From: Hormiphora californensis
Taxonomy: Eukaryota; Ctenophora; Tentaculata; Cydippida; Pleurobrachiidae
DNA: 64,000 nucleotides
Assembly: GCA_020137815.1 (NCBI GenBank)
Contig: CM035350.1
Location: forward strand, 1,298,335-1,362,334
Direction of reading: 5' to 3'
Part shown: piece after piece, positions 28,183 through 40,856 of the stretch
Layout of the letters: each line of letters opens with the position of its first letter
Position numbering within the stretch: position 1 is the stretch's first letter
Notes under the pieces: generated by a model
Told to the model about the DNA's origin: nothing
Databases searched by the model: none
What the model saw: the letters and a program-made list of their open reading frames with translations, nothing else
Translations under genes and position numbers: made by a program

Positions 28183-29866
28183 GGGTAGACCGGGGTAATT
28201 TGGACGGTTTTGGCATTCAATTGGTATTTCAAGAGCCATTAATTTACTTAATCAATTAGTTAGCTACTCAATTTGTGCAACTGAACCTTTATCTTGAGCC
28301 TCAGAACAAATTTGAATCGAAAACATAACTTTTAGATAGCTAATTAACCTTGTTAATGAAGGTAAGTCGGAATATTTTTGATCGCGAGACACGGGGCAAT
28401 TTGGACTAGTGGCTTCTACACCAATCACAATGCGCGCATTCAATCACGTGACCGCGACACACCACATTGCCCCAGCTGTAAATCTGCGATGTAAATCAGA
28501 CCGAGGTTGGGGCTATTTGGACAAACTTAGATTGTAGCCACAGTTTTTGAGATATCGATTTCAAACTTTTCAGTCATCTAGTAACTTAGTATCCCGTGCT
28601 ATTCCTTTTTTCAAAATTAGTTAATTAGGTAGTAATTAGCCTAATTAACCAAAAAATTAAGTGTTCATCAAATCTATATCAACAGGGTGCATTTTCGAAA
28701 GCTCAGGATTAGCCTAGTCGATTAGAAAAAGATTTAATCTAATCCCGAATAGGGTTTTTGAGAAAATCGACATCAAAGATCAAAAAGCCACAAATAAAGC
28801 TACGTTTTTCAAAGGAATGGTGTCTGTGTTTTCAGGTGCTTACAAGGCCAGAAATTTCTATTATGGGGATCCAGTCTAATAAATCATGTTCGTGGCTGAT
28901 TCCCACTCAATGCAATTCCCTGGGGTTGCTATAGCAACGGAGTTTGTTACCATAGCAACCGGCGAATTTGCAGTAATGTACTATTTTCTTGCTCCAAATT
29001 CACCCAATACATCCGTATTATTAGACTATCGATTGATTAAACATGATTGTGAATCACAATGAGACATCAGACTGCCCTCAGTTACCAGCCATGGCAAGCC
29101 AATCAGTGGCTTTGGTTATCAAATGTATGCCTATTGCTCTAAGTTAGCCTGTAATTTATCCCTTTATTCAGTTTTATCAGCTGTATAAGGATGATTATCA
29201 TGATAAAACACTACTTTTGGTTATCAAAGCACCAGTCCTAGATATTCTGGAGCACCCCATTAAGTTGGTTTGTCGAATACCACACCATGGATTGACTTGT
29301 CACCTTGGCAAGCAGAGAATTGGGTGTAAAATGCGCCTTTTTTTCTATTTTTTTGGCCTATTTACTCAGTTTTAGCCATCTATATTGATTGAATAGGATA
29401 ATTATGAAAGCAGGTTGTCTATGGTTACCATAGAAACGAGTATAATGGCGCCATGAGGCCAATTTGTTTTAACCAATTTGCCCCATGGGGCAATTTGGTC
29501 TAGTCCAAATTGCCCCATGGGGCAATCTGGATTATGACCGAATTGCCCCCGATTTTTTCGTCCGAATTGCCCCAAATTGTCCGAATTGCCCCGCTTCATT
29601 AAAATGGCAATTAGCTAATTAAATCGAAAGCTAATGTCATTTTGATGAAGAAACTGAATAGAAAATTATCATATTGTGAAATTCTGACCATTAATTTAAA
29701 TAATTATCATAATTAAGTTTACCGAAATAAAGTTTAACTTTAAAGTCGTCATTTTTCGTTATTTCACACTAAACACCACAATTTAAAAGTTCATATAAAT
29801 CACTAGTCCACATTGCCCCGTCCTGTGACCACATTGCCCCACCGTCCAAATTACCCCGGTCTACCC
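28183..29866. mobile_element. TA-flanked MITE with 27-bp terminal inverted repeats
   Basis: AGGGTAGACCGGGGTAATTT at 28182 continues to 28208 and has an exact reverse complement at 29841-29867. Taking TA as the target duplication, the element is about 1.7 kb. A TA target suggests the Tc1/mariner group. The interior has repeated GGGGCAATTTGG-like motifs, in both orientations, near both ends, and no transposase frame. Confidence 0.75.
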
Positions 29867-30872
29867 TAAACATTTTAAAAAAAATCAAAAACGATAAAAA
29901 AATTTCAAAAAAAATCAAAAAAATTCAAAAAAATTTAAAAAATCAAAAACGACCAAAAAAAATTCAAAAAAATCAAAAACGACCAAAAAAATCAAAGAAA
30001 TTTCAATCAAAAACGACCAAAAAAAAACCAACCATACCCTGGGTTTCGGAAAAAGTTTGATTTTTTTGGGGTTGTACCCCCCCCCCCCCCCAATTTCGAT
30101 TCGATGGCGATCACGTTTCAGTTCGTTCCGAACCGTCTAATTAGCAGCAGGACGGACGATTTTCACAAAAAAATTCAAAAAAATTTTTGGGGAAAAAAAT
30201 CCTGCCACTAAATCGGTGTGCCACTAAATCGGGGGCCACTAAATCAGGGTCCGACTGTATATCAGTGTTGATTAGATGGGTAGTACGTATAATATTGTCA
30301 AAAATAACGCAAATGATCTATTAAAGTGGGATTAAAAGCTTCAAAAAGACTTAAAAAAGCTTCTTTTTTTTGTTAATAATGTTAATAATGTTAATAATGT
30401 TAATGTTAACATTTTAAAAATTTTCATGAAACATTAACATTAACATGACGACCCCCCCTGTTAATTTTGTTAATTAACGTTAATTAACAAAATCGGAAAA
30501 AAGAGGTGATTTATTAACAATTAACATGTCCCCCCCCCCAGTGTTTTCATAAACTGTTTCCAGCTTTCAAAAGTTGCCACCCCACATCCGACATCCATAC
30601 ACCCACACCCCACAAAATGTAAAACAACAGACTGACAGGTGTGAACTAGACGAACTAAAATACCTGTGTGTGTTGGGACACACGAACATGTTCGAGGAAG
30701 GATGGTGGAGAGTTTATCGGTACCAGTCACCATATATCACTGTCACTACCTCTGCAGTAGATCTGAGCCTGATGTGGGCATGGTGTTAGCAGGGTGAAAC
30801 ATGATGATATTATCATGAACTCTTCAACAAAATTGCTTTTGCATAGAACAATCAACAATGAACCATTTTGTT

Positions 30873-30950
30873 ACGGCCTTCCTTGCACCTCCGGAGATCT
30901 CCTGGAGACGTCCCCGGGCCGGAAATCTCCGGAGGTGCAAGGGAGGCCGT
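30873..30950. repeat. 28-bp-arm palindrome
   Basis: ACGGCCTTCCTTGCACCTCC and the following bases (30873-30900) are mirrored with few mismatches at 30923-30950, leaving a 22-base loop. It is a small foldback with no gene content. Confidence 0.8.
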
Positions 30951-31244
30951 TATACCTTTAACTGCTTAATTGTTGTGTGGATCATTTTAGCTGCCCTTGT
31001 ATTGTCGATACATCAAACTTTGATTCCCAGAGATCGGTTGAACATTTTGTATTGAGTGGGAGAGATTGAGAGAAGTGCTTCTGTAAAATATCTGTTGGAA
31101 TATAAAAATGTTTTGGAAGTGGAAGGATTTAGGAGTGACAGAAATTAAGTATTCATGAATGTGGGCCATGTTGTTGAGTGGGCCATGTTGTTGAGTAACA
31201 ACAAGGGCCATGGGAAATGTCAGTAGAGTAATCGAGGTATATCG

Positions 31245-31800
<556 letters not shown>

Positions 31801-32265
31801 TCGCGATACTCTTGCCGGTTGTAGAGAAAGTGTGCGAGAGGTAATAGTTTCTTATGTGTATTCTCTGATTGATAGAGGAATATGTAATAAGGTCCTTCTT
31901 GTTTGAGATTGTTTAAGATAAAGGAACATTCCAGCATTGGCCTGACCCTATTCTCATTTCTTCAAATAAGCACGCGAGAACTGCGGTCAGAGCGTTGGCC
32001 TGAGTCCTGACCGGATTCCAGAAAGATGAATGATTGAAGGACCTTATTACATATTCGCCGAATATTATTCGGGTATATATATTAGATTAGCAAAACACTG
32101 ATATTCTAAGACAAGAATTCGAGCAAAATAAGTTATAAAAGCACACACACACAAAACGTTTTATACAAGTTATGAAAATAACAACCCTTCCCCATGCAGA
32201 ACCGACCCTGACAAATAAACTCTAGCTGTTATACCCTCCCATACCCAAACATTCTCATATCAATG

Positions 32266-34539
32266 TCATAGAACTTGGTTCAAGAACGTCCTTAGCTCAG
32301 CACTGAGCTGACTAACAAACATATCAATCTCTGAGCTGTCCGAGGGTCTCCCAACTTTACTGGCAGAGTTATGGAGATCCAGAAACAGGGCCCTCTCCTC
32401 CCAAAGACCAATCTTCTCCAGTAGGAACCACAGTTCCCAGGGTTGGTGCTCTAACAAGGGGATGTAATCCATCCGGTGTATACACAGATCACACCACTCT
32501 GAGGCGGGGGACCAGTGGCCCTCCCAGTCGTTATTCTTTAACTTCGCCCGCTGCCTGCACAGGAATAGAAACAGTGATATTGGAGAGATTGAGACTACAA
32601 ATTAAACCATGTAGCGCGAGGTCATAGTTTGAAAAAATGATCAAGATTTGAAAGCTTACGTTTTCATTTTTAGCACCAGCTCAGAGAAAGTGATATGTGG
32701 AGGATTAAGGTAGGGGTTGTCAGGTGAAATGGCAGGTTTCTCCCCTTCCAGCTCCTTCACCATCTCCTTGTCATGCTCAACTGGGGCTACCTTTTTACAC
32801 TGCCCCGGGATAGTGGTGTTATTATGGGGAACATATGTTACTTTATCTAGGTGGGGCAAGTTGAAAATGGCATCAAGCTGGTCCAACATTAGAGAATGTC
32901 AATACATTATCTTGGATTTAAAGCCTTGAATTGTTCATACGAATTAAAGCCAACGAAATTAAAGCCAACGAAATGGGAACACCGGGAGACATACCCAGTC
33001 TCTAAAGCTGTTGAACTGAATGTTAAACTCGTCCTTTCGTACTGGATCTGGGAGGGTTCGTTGCTTCATGATGTCATAGTGCATGCCCACTCTATCCATC
33101 TCTGAACATCTCATGGCCATCTTGTAGTAACTGATCTGGGGAGGGGAAGTTAAATACAGTTAGATTCACCAGGTGTCTCGACAGACTTCTTGATTTACTG
33201 GGACCATACCCGACAAGCACAGTAAATCAAGAGCCAACTGTGTGAGATTATCAGGTACTTACAACTCGAACGATTGGATTCCGTACAACGGTGAACCTGG
33301 GTGTGCCAACAGGCTCCTTAGCATATGCCATACGTTGGCCTGGCCTATAACCTCTTGCCTGGGAGCATGGATTAAAGGGACCGTTATCTAATAATCTGAA
33401 TCTGTATATAATTGTCTGTAGAAAACTGTAGTTTTTTGTCCGAGTCTTCTGTCCTATACGTCACATACTAGGAGTGGGTTGAGTCATGCGTCTGTTTTGT
33501 CCGAGTCTTCTGTTCTAGGATCCTATAGGTACGGGTTGAGATGTCTATCTTGAACAATTACCGCGCCTGAGAGTTTGAACTTCCACAGCAACTCCAGACC
33601 GGGATGGATGATGTTGGGGTCAATAACATGGGAGACAAAGAAGTCCTTCCACACAGTACTACCTGCTTTGTAGGTAGGACACCATGATACCTTGTATTCC
33701 CTGCAGAAAGACAGGACTGATTGTAGTGAGATAACGAAAAGTGTAACGAAATGGTAATGAAATTGTGAGGGGTGTGTGTTATATCTGGCTATGACACGCT
33801 TTGGTATATTGTTCGTACAGAACAAATGGGTATTTAGTCGTTCTGTTCAATAATAATAGTAATAATAAATGGGTAATTACCTTATGTAAAATAGGTAGGG
33901 TCGGTTGAATCGTTTATTTCGAATGGACTGGCACACTTCATTTATTTTCTCTTTCCGATCTTCCAGTCTCTTTTCAATTAACTCTTTGTTTATTCCATAC
34001 AACTGGTCTATCTGTTCCAGACTAAGGGTGTAGTAATCCAACGCATCCAGGGCTGTCAAATTCGCTATAAGTCTCACACTCTTTTCTGTGTTTGTATCTT
34101 CCGTATCCACATCATCGTTTGGTTCGGCTAGTTGATCAACTGTCTGCATGTCATTGTCCTCATTGGACGCTGCATTATAATCCGTGACGGTATCTGATGA
34201 TGAGTGATCGGCCTTCTCTAGATCAACTAGTAGAACACTGGCAGCAGCAGTCTCCTCCTCTGGATCAATATCAGACTTCGCATCTTCCTCCTCCTTGGGT
34301 ACCCTCTTAACTACCACAGAGTGGCTCTCTGAGTCATTTTGTTGTTTCTGCTCAAACTGACCGATGAAGAAAAAACCTGACAAAAGTTGGATGTAACCAT
34401 GGTAACTGTAAGAGACAAGTTCAATCGTTAAAGCATTACTGATTCATATCTAGATTCAGTAACACAACAAGTACTTACAGCTAAGGCAAGTGGCTAGTAT
34501 CAATGCTATGATAACCTTCCGAGGAGTGACGAGCGGCAT
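32266..34539 (-). CDS. Golgi carbohydrate sulfotransferase (HNK-1ST/CHST-like), seven exons
   Basis: The exons on the minus strand are 34539-34479, 34376-33881, 33700-33562, 33358-33263, 33135-32995, 32877-32660 and 32554-32266, giving 479 residues with all phases consistent. A short cytosolic N-terminus (MPLVTPRK) and one membrane anchor (VIIALILATCLSCFFFIG) give type II Golgi topology. A long acidic stem spans about 35-135. The 5'-phosphosulfate loop of the PAPS site is WCPTYKAGSTVWK (192-204). The 3'-phosphate motif is RFTVVRNPIVRVISYYK (253 onward), matching the RxPxxRxxSxY pattern of the Sulfotransfer_2 family. GHWSPASEWCDLC (396-408) matches that family's conserved HWxP...C..C region. 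It should transfer sulfate from PAPS to a sugar of a glycan or glycosaminoglycan; the acceptor cannot be told from sequence. Intact catalytic motifs suggest an active enzyme. Confidence 0.9.
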
Positions 34540-36660
34540 AAAGAGGCTGTTGGAGTAATAATGTTAGAGACAACCTGACTATATAGTAAAAAGGTCGCAA
34601 TATTTCTCTCTCTCTCTCTCTTGACTCTTGTAGCCCTATATGGGATAATGATATTCCCTAGAACAATCAAGCTATAGCGGTATGTTGAACACTGGATATA
34701 ATACACAGGGATTTATATTCAAGGTAATGTCACGAAATATGCCTACCGGCCACAGCAATTCGGATCTGAAACTTACACAATAAAGGGGAGAGTTGTTGAG
34801 TAACTCTCAACGAGAAGAGAGGTAGATCAACTCACTGTTTCCACCCTTGACAAAACATTTGGAGGCTGTACAATACCACTGAGCTACGACCAACTCTTAA
34901 AACTAACAAATTTTAGATCAAATCAAATCGGGAAAATTTGATCGAATTGCAAAGCAAAGAACTGATCAGCCCTCTCTGGTGGACAAAGGAGCATACATGG
35001 GGTGAAAAAAGAGAGCAGGGAGGCAAGACGGTGCTCTGTGGTAACAGGCTCTCGAACACGGTGTTTTGTTAGCGATCATTACCTGTGGAGGAGGTGTAAT
35101 GGACCGCACCCTCTCCAACCCTACCCGAGTGAATGCTTTCCCAATGTTCTACTAAAAATAGTAAGTACTGTTATCGTTTTTTAATGGGTTTTGATAATAA
35201 CCATAGAGAATCCTACCGGGACTCTACCTCTGCTCTCTAAGCCCTCTCCCTCTCCGTATCAGCTTGAGGCGTACCAAGCGGGTGTGCTCATATATATGAG
35301 AGAGATTGGTTTGGTTGAAAAATATAAAAACGGACTCAATAAATCAAGAGTTAATAGTCCGGCCCCATACGAGGGACACGAAGCATACACACAAACACAA
35401 ACAAGACATAGTATCCCACAAACATGTGGGGTAAAGAGGGGGAGAGAGAAATATTAATCCAAAACTATCCGACCAAGAACACAGACCGGCCGGAATGACG
35501 CACAACAACGTTTGAGCGGGTACTGCATGTACATAGAAAACTTAATTAAACTTCGGGGCACACATGCACTGTGTAAAAATATACGCATACTGCAGACCAG
35601 CCTCGTTTAACCGGACCACGGTTTACGGTAAACCAGGTGGATAGATACATCTGCTGATTTGAGGTATTCACATTTAAACCCTTCCCCCGCGGAGGGGTCC
35701 GGTCAAACGAGGTTTGAGTACATACAAAGGTAATAATCAGGCTGGGTTAACAAGCTAGGGATTTCCTGTCAGTACATCAAACACAACCCCTCTGTACAGC
35801 ATGACGGGGAAATGTCACAGCGTGTAGATCTCGATTAAGGAGAGATTGGCTGTAATTAAAATAAGTAGTAATGATACTAGTGCCGGGAGGAAAATTAGAG
35901 AAAATCATATTTGCTTCCCTATTTTAATTCAAAACCAGCACAGATCTCAAATATAAACTAGTAACTGGACCATCCCTCTATAATAATACAGTGTACATTA
36001 CAGCTAGAAACATTTAGCACCACGTGATGGCACCGTGTAACAGATCATAGTGTCAGAGGAAGTAGTTAGCTCGTGCAATTAATGTAGATCTACCCGGATA
36101 GGATCAGTGCTAGGAGATGTTGGGGTTGTTGAGTAACAAATAATGGGGGAATATATTCAGGCGAAAACAGGGATTGTCACGTCTGTCACACACAGCGACA
36201 ACATCAGATCGGGGCCCATGTAATTTTGACCCTCTTGTTTTGTGTGAACAACAAGCAGAGAGCGCTGGCTGCTTGTTAGTTGTACATGCTTGTGAAGCTT
36301 CTGTTAAAAGATCTGGGCTCCAAGGTTGTATGTACGTGGCAGGTAATACCATAGCAAGCACAAACATGCTGTACACCACCCGTATTCAATCCCGGGTGTG
36401 ACCTGTCAAGCCATTACTCTGACAGGCTGTGACCAGGATGAACCAGCACCGGGCCGAAAAGGCTCCGGGGGGGGGGGGGGGGGGGCAAGCAAGGGGAATT
36501 GGGAATTAGGGCCCCAACATAGTCTTCGGTGACACATTATAAGGTCGTGGAGAGGTCGCGAGAAAAAAAGAAAGGAAGAAACCACAAACATGAACAGGGA
36601 TAGCTCAACTCAGAAAGCCCGAATTGAAACACGATTATTGAACAAAGAAAACAACATGGG
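34540..36660. other. Intergenic region with no supported gene
   Basis: About 2.1 kb upstream of the sulfotransferase gene, probably including its promoter. A single-arm copy of the CTGTCAGAGC motif family lies at 36403-36425 and a G-run at 36469-36486. No exon chain was found on either strand. Confidence 0.5.
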
Positions 36661-36665
36661 ATAGA

Positions 36666-36940
36666 GGTCACCACACACCAAAGTTAAAATTAAAATTAAA
36701 ATTTTGATTTTAAACCCGCACACACCAGCGGCCGTTAAAATTTCTCTCCCCCATTCTAAAAGTAACAATCTCGCGCGCGATTTTGACGGCGTGTTAAAAT
36801 TTTGTCATCCAACGCGACCGTCAAAATCGTGCGTGAGATTGTTACTTTTAGAATGGGGAGAGAAATTTTAACGGCCGCTGGTGTGTGTGGGTTTAAAATC
36901 AAAATTTTAGTTTTAATTTTAACTTTGGTGTGTGGTGACC
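36666..36940. mobile_element. 275-bp near-perfect palindromic MITE
   Basis: The element begins GGTCACCACACACCAAAGTT and ends with its complement (GGTGTGTGGTGACC). The arms meet after a short loop near 36803. Inside are repeats of AAAATT and a GCGCGCG core. It has no coding capacity. Confidence 0.88.
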
Positions 36941-36967
36941 CTAGCTTAGGGAGCACAAGATATAGGC

Positions 36968-37113
36968 TCCCGGACTCCTGTACGACTGGACGCATGATCG
37001 AATGAAATTCAATCCCCCTTATCTCTTAACCCCTAACCCTAACCATTGTCCATTAACCTAAAACGTAGCCCTAAAACTTGGTCGGTCATGCGTCCAGTCG
37101 GTCAGGAGTCCGC
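36968..37113. repeat. Inverted repeat flanking telomere-like CCCTAA units
   Basis: GGACTCCTGTACGACTGGAC (36972 on) and GTCCAGTCGGTCAGGAGTCC (ending 37111) are inverted copies with few differences. Between them TAACCCCTAACCCTAACC occurs at about 37027-37044, resembling the animal telomere repeat. Confidence 0.65.
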
Positions 37114-37519
37114 CGTCCGGACACAAGATATATACTAAACATGCATCTGTGAGACAAATTAGAGAATGAACAGAGAGCTTGGGAAGTCATACAAGATACC
37201 TGGCCGGGTTAGTGAGGTCTGGTTACAGTGTAATGTTTCACAACCCCCTACACACAGGAATCCGACACGTTCACAAAGCAACATTCAAGGAATATTATTG
37301 GGGGGCCATGGGGTGGACCATTACACAAGGACCCATAATACACACCAAACCCGAGGAATATTGGGTCACAAGGACACGTGGATATCCCTGCATGAGGGAA
37401 GGGGGAAGTCCCGCATATATATAATGTTATCTGTTCAGTGATCCTCCTCCCTAGGAGGGCCTCCCCTCTATGTGCTGTAGAAAGGCACTTTTTTCTACTG
37501 CACATAGTATTTAAACATA

Positions 37520-37949
37520 ATTTAGTCCAAAAACCAATTAAATAAATTAGTTTGGATGCCCGGGCCCATGTGGTGTCACGGGGGTAACACCTTTAGGCTA
37601 CTGCCATAATTAACGGCATATCTCGTTACGGTTAATTGTTAACTGTTATCCTTCAATCTTTCTATCTCTATCTATCTCTCTCTCACTCTCTCTCTCACAC
37701 TATTTCTCTCTCTCTCTCTCTCTTTCTCTATCACTGTTTCTTTCACTAATCTCTCTTCTTTTTTTCTCTCCTCTTATTTATCTCTCCGTCTTTCTTGATT
37801 ATATCTCACTCTTTCTATCCTAATTTCTTGTCTTAATCTCTCTCGATATCCATCATTTATGACAGTAGCCTAAAGGTGTTACCCCCGTGACACCACATGG
37901 GCCCGGGCATCCAAACTAATTTATTTAATTGGTTTTTGGACTAAATTTC
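37520..37949. mobile_element. MITE with about 85-bp terminal inverted repeats
   Basis: The left arm (37520-37604) starts ATTTAGTCCAAAAACC and includes GGGCCCATGTGGTGTCACGG. The right arm (37865-37949) is its reverse complement. The interior is CT-rich simple sequence with no frame of note. Confidence 0.85.
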
Positions 37950-38010
37950 TGTTTTTTTTTGGTGTAAAATAGAAAAAGCTATTTTTTCGGAATTTTTTCT
38001 GATTTCTGCA

Positions 38011-39572
38011 TACAAGGTGGCCCATAAATTATGAGGCCGGGGGACGAGCTGTACCTCCGAAACGGTGATAGTTGTGCAAAAACAAACTACGGGAACATGC
38101 TGGAACAATTCCTTGGTAACTTTTTGCAAATTTTGAGTTTTTTATTCAAAAGTTCATTTTTCATTCATGAACTATTTACACGTTCATTAATGAATTAAGG
38201 ACTCTAATTTACCGAGAGTGAGCCATTTTGTTTGGGTTGAATTTATCTTTCCAATGAGCACCATGAAAATCAAATTGAAGCACCAGGTCACATGGCAGTT
38301 GAGAAAATGCACATGCATGATTTTGGCTCTTCCTGCGACTTTCAATCAGCTGTATCACGGCTACCTTTTGTTCAATCTTTTTAAAATTTGGGTGAACATT
38401 GGATAAGCAAAGATCTTTGCTCACAAGAAAAATCAAGGTCAAAACTGAAAGTTCATTTTTGAGTGTTGGTAGTTCATTCCACTCATTCAGGAACCAACAT
38501 CCCTAAAGTGATGAAAAGTGATTGGTTTTGTTTGGCCCATACCCTGCGATGATAAAGAGGTGTAAAAACACGTTTCCGGGCTAGTTAGTGGGTGTCCATG
38601 TGATCATGATGATATCTGACACCTCTTCTGAGCCATAATCAAGCGATTTTCTCGAATTCAAGCATGTGATTTGGGTTATCTGTGATTGGTATCGTGCAGC
38701 AATGTTGAGAGATCTCATAGCACCTCGAAAATTATGATTAGCTCAATGAAATGAGTTGATTTTGGATCGAAAATGGTAGTTTAGTTCATTTTGACGTCTG
38801 TTTTAATCTCTTCTATCATAAATCAACTCATTTCATTGAGCTAATCATAATTTTTGAGGTGCTATGAGATCTCTCAACATTGCTGCACGATACCAATCAC
38901 AGATAACCCAAATCACATGCTTGAATTTGAGAAAATCCCTTGATTATGGCTCAGAAGAGGTGTCAGATATCATCATGATCACATGGACACCCACTAACTA
39001 GCCCGGAAACGTGTTTTTACACCTCCCTATCATTGCAGGGTATGGGCCAAACAAAACCAATCACTTTTCATCACTTTAGGGATGTTGGTTCCTGAATGAG
39101 TGGAATGAACTACCAAAACTTAAAAATGAACTTTCAGTTTTGACCTTGATTTTTCTTGTGAGCAACGATCTTTGCTTATCCAATGTTCACCCAAATTTTT
39201 AAAAAGTTTGAACAAAAGGTAGCTGTGATACAGCTGATTGAAAGTCGCAGGAAGAGCCAAAATCATGCATGTGCATTTTCTCAACTGCCATGTGACCTGG
39301 TGCTTCAATTTGATTTTCATGGTGCTCATTGGAAAGATAAATTCAACCCAAACAAAATGGCTCACTCTCGGTAAATTAGAGTCCTTAATTCATTAATGAA
39401 CGTGTAAATAGTTCATGAATGAAAAATGAACTTTTGAATAAAAAACTCAAAATTTGCAAAAAGTTACCAAGGAATTGTTCCAGCATGTTCCCGTAGTTTG
39501 TTTTTGCACACCTATCACCGTTTCGGAGGTACAGCTCGTCCCCCGGCCTCATAATTTATGGGCCACCTTGTA
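38011..39572. mobile_element. Mariner-like foldback element with 752-bp arms
   Basis: Arms at 38011-38762 and 38821-39572 are near-perfect reverse complements with a 58-base spacer. The ends read TACAAGGTGGCCCATAAATT, a terminus typical of mariner/IS630-type elements, with TA at each border. Frames in the arms (for example 38218-38406 and its mirror 39120-39365) are mirrored copies without recognisable transposase motifs, so the unit is probably non-autonomous. Transcription across it would give a very long RNA hairpin. Confidence 0.85.
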
Positions 39573-39591
39573 TTTTCGAATTTGAATAATT

Positions 39592-40243
39592 CATAAATAT
39601 GCGAATAACGACTAAACGGTGAGAGATACGACTTTTTGTCAGGGGGACGACCCCCCATAAATCGACTATTCTGCGCCGGAATATGTCCATGAAAACGTTC
39701 TAGGACCATCCGAAGTGGAAATGTTAAGAATATGCATTAAATCATGAATCGGTGCATAAATATGCAAATAACGGCTTAACGGTGCGAGATGGAGATTTTT
39801 GTCCCGAGTAAGACCCCCCATAAATCGACTATTTTGCGTCGAAATATGTCCATGAAAACGTTCTAGGACCAGCTGAACTGGAAATATTCAGAATATGCAT
39901 TAAATTATGAATCGGTGCATAAATATGCAAATAACGGCTAAACGGTGCGAGATACGACTTTTTGTCTGGGGGAAGACCCCCCATAAATCGACTATTTTGC
40001 GTCGAAATATGTCCATGAAAACGTTCTAGGACCAGCCGAAGTGAAAATATTGAAAATATGCATAAAATCGTGAATAGGTGCATAAATATGCAAATAACGG
40101 CTTAACGGTGCGAGATAGAGATTTTTGTCCCGAGTAAGACCCCCCATAAACCGACCATTCCGCGTCGAATAAGACCGGTTTCAAGTCTTTATGACCTTCC
40201 AGTCGTGTCATATCGCAACCATGGTTAAAATGAATATTTAATG
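39592..40243. repeat. 163-bp tandem repeat, four copies
   Basis: CATAAATATGCAAATAACGG starts copies at 39592, 39755, 39918 and 40081, exactly 163 bases apart. Each unit also has CCCCCCATAAATCGACTATT and GTCCATGAAAACGTTCTAGG, except the last, which diverges. The array directly abuts the mariner-like foldback. Confidence 0.9.
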
Positions 40244-40669
40244 ACTAATTAATGAATAATTAATGAACTATGGCGATTTCGAAGTTCTCACACAGCTATT
40301 ACCGAGCGCAATGATGTAAGGAACCACTGTTCTAAACGGCAAGTCTCTACTATTTGTGGTTTAGGAGAACACTCAAAGATAAAAAAGCGTCCTCCCCCTC
40401 CCCTCCTTTACATTTTTGCATTTTGGGACCCCTCTGGCAAATTTTTACCTTACATCCGATCGTTCTGAAAATTTGCATGCCTCTTCTCCTATATGAGGGC
40501 CCTTAGAGTACAAAATTTCAGCTCTCTACTTCATCTGGAACATGCTTTTTTAAAGCATCAAAAACCTCGAAATCTGCAATGGTATATAGTAGCACTGGCA
40601 GGTTTTCACGCGCTTGTGTGTAGAAGTGTTGCGTGTGCTCTCTCTTTTGTTTTTTGAGTTAGAGGGTAT

Positions 40670-40740
40670 TTCTAAGGTGGGGGCTCTGCCCCCACACCCC
40701 CGTTTATGGTGGGGGCTGTGCCCCCACACCCCCCTTTTGG
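40670..40740. repeat. Tandem GTGGGGGC/GCCCCCAC hairpin units
   Basis: Two successive units of GTGGGGGCTnTGCCCCCACACCCCC can each fold as a hairpin. They lie between an AGCACTGGCAGGTTTTC segment (40587) and an inverted match (40754-40780). Confidence 0.6.
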
Positions 40741-40856
40741 GCCCGGGGCACTTGCCAGTGCTATGATTTGAAAACCTGCCGAATTGATATTGGGAAAAAA
40801 TTAAATAAAAACAGTGTAGGTTTATAAATCAGATATATAGCATGACCTAATACTAA

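Larger units (their letters stand above)
24913..30539. mobile_element. Composite of nested inverted-repeat elements (outer boundary)
   Basis: The left end, a G-run followed by ACATGTTAAT (24913-24934), is mirrored by the right end, ATTAACATGT followed by a C-run (30520-30539). Between them, further inverted pairs are nested: GGGGTCGTCATGTTAATTTT near 26645 with its complement near 30445; GATTTAGTGGC copies near 26978 with complements near 30200; a G-run at 27932-27952 with a C-run near 30078-30092; and the element at 28183-29866. No transposase frame was found, so the pieces are non-autonomous. Much of the DNA is T-rich or A-rich simple sequence derived from TTGATTTTTT-like units. Confidence 0.7.

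Noticed and set aside
34861-34900. tRNA-like box A (minus strand GTAGCTCAGTGGTA)
   Set aside because: No matching T-arm box (GTTCGANTCC) follows at the right distance and no cloverleaf can be drawn; at most a decayed tRNA or SINE fragment.
38209-38442. 77-codon frame in the foldback arm (and its mirror at 39183-39374)
   Set aside because: It occurs as mirrored copies in the two arms, lacks transposase catalytic residues and has no promoter or splice context.
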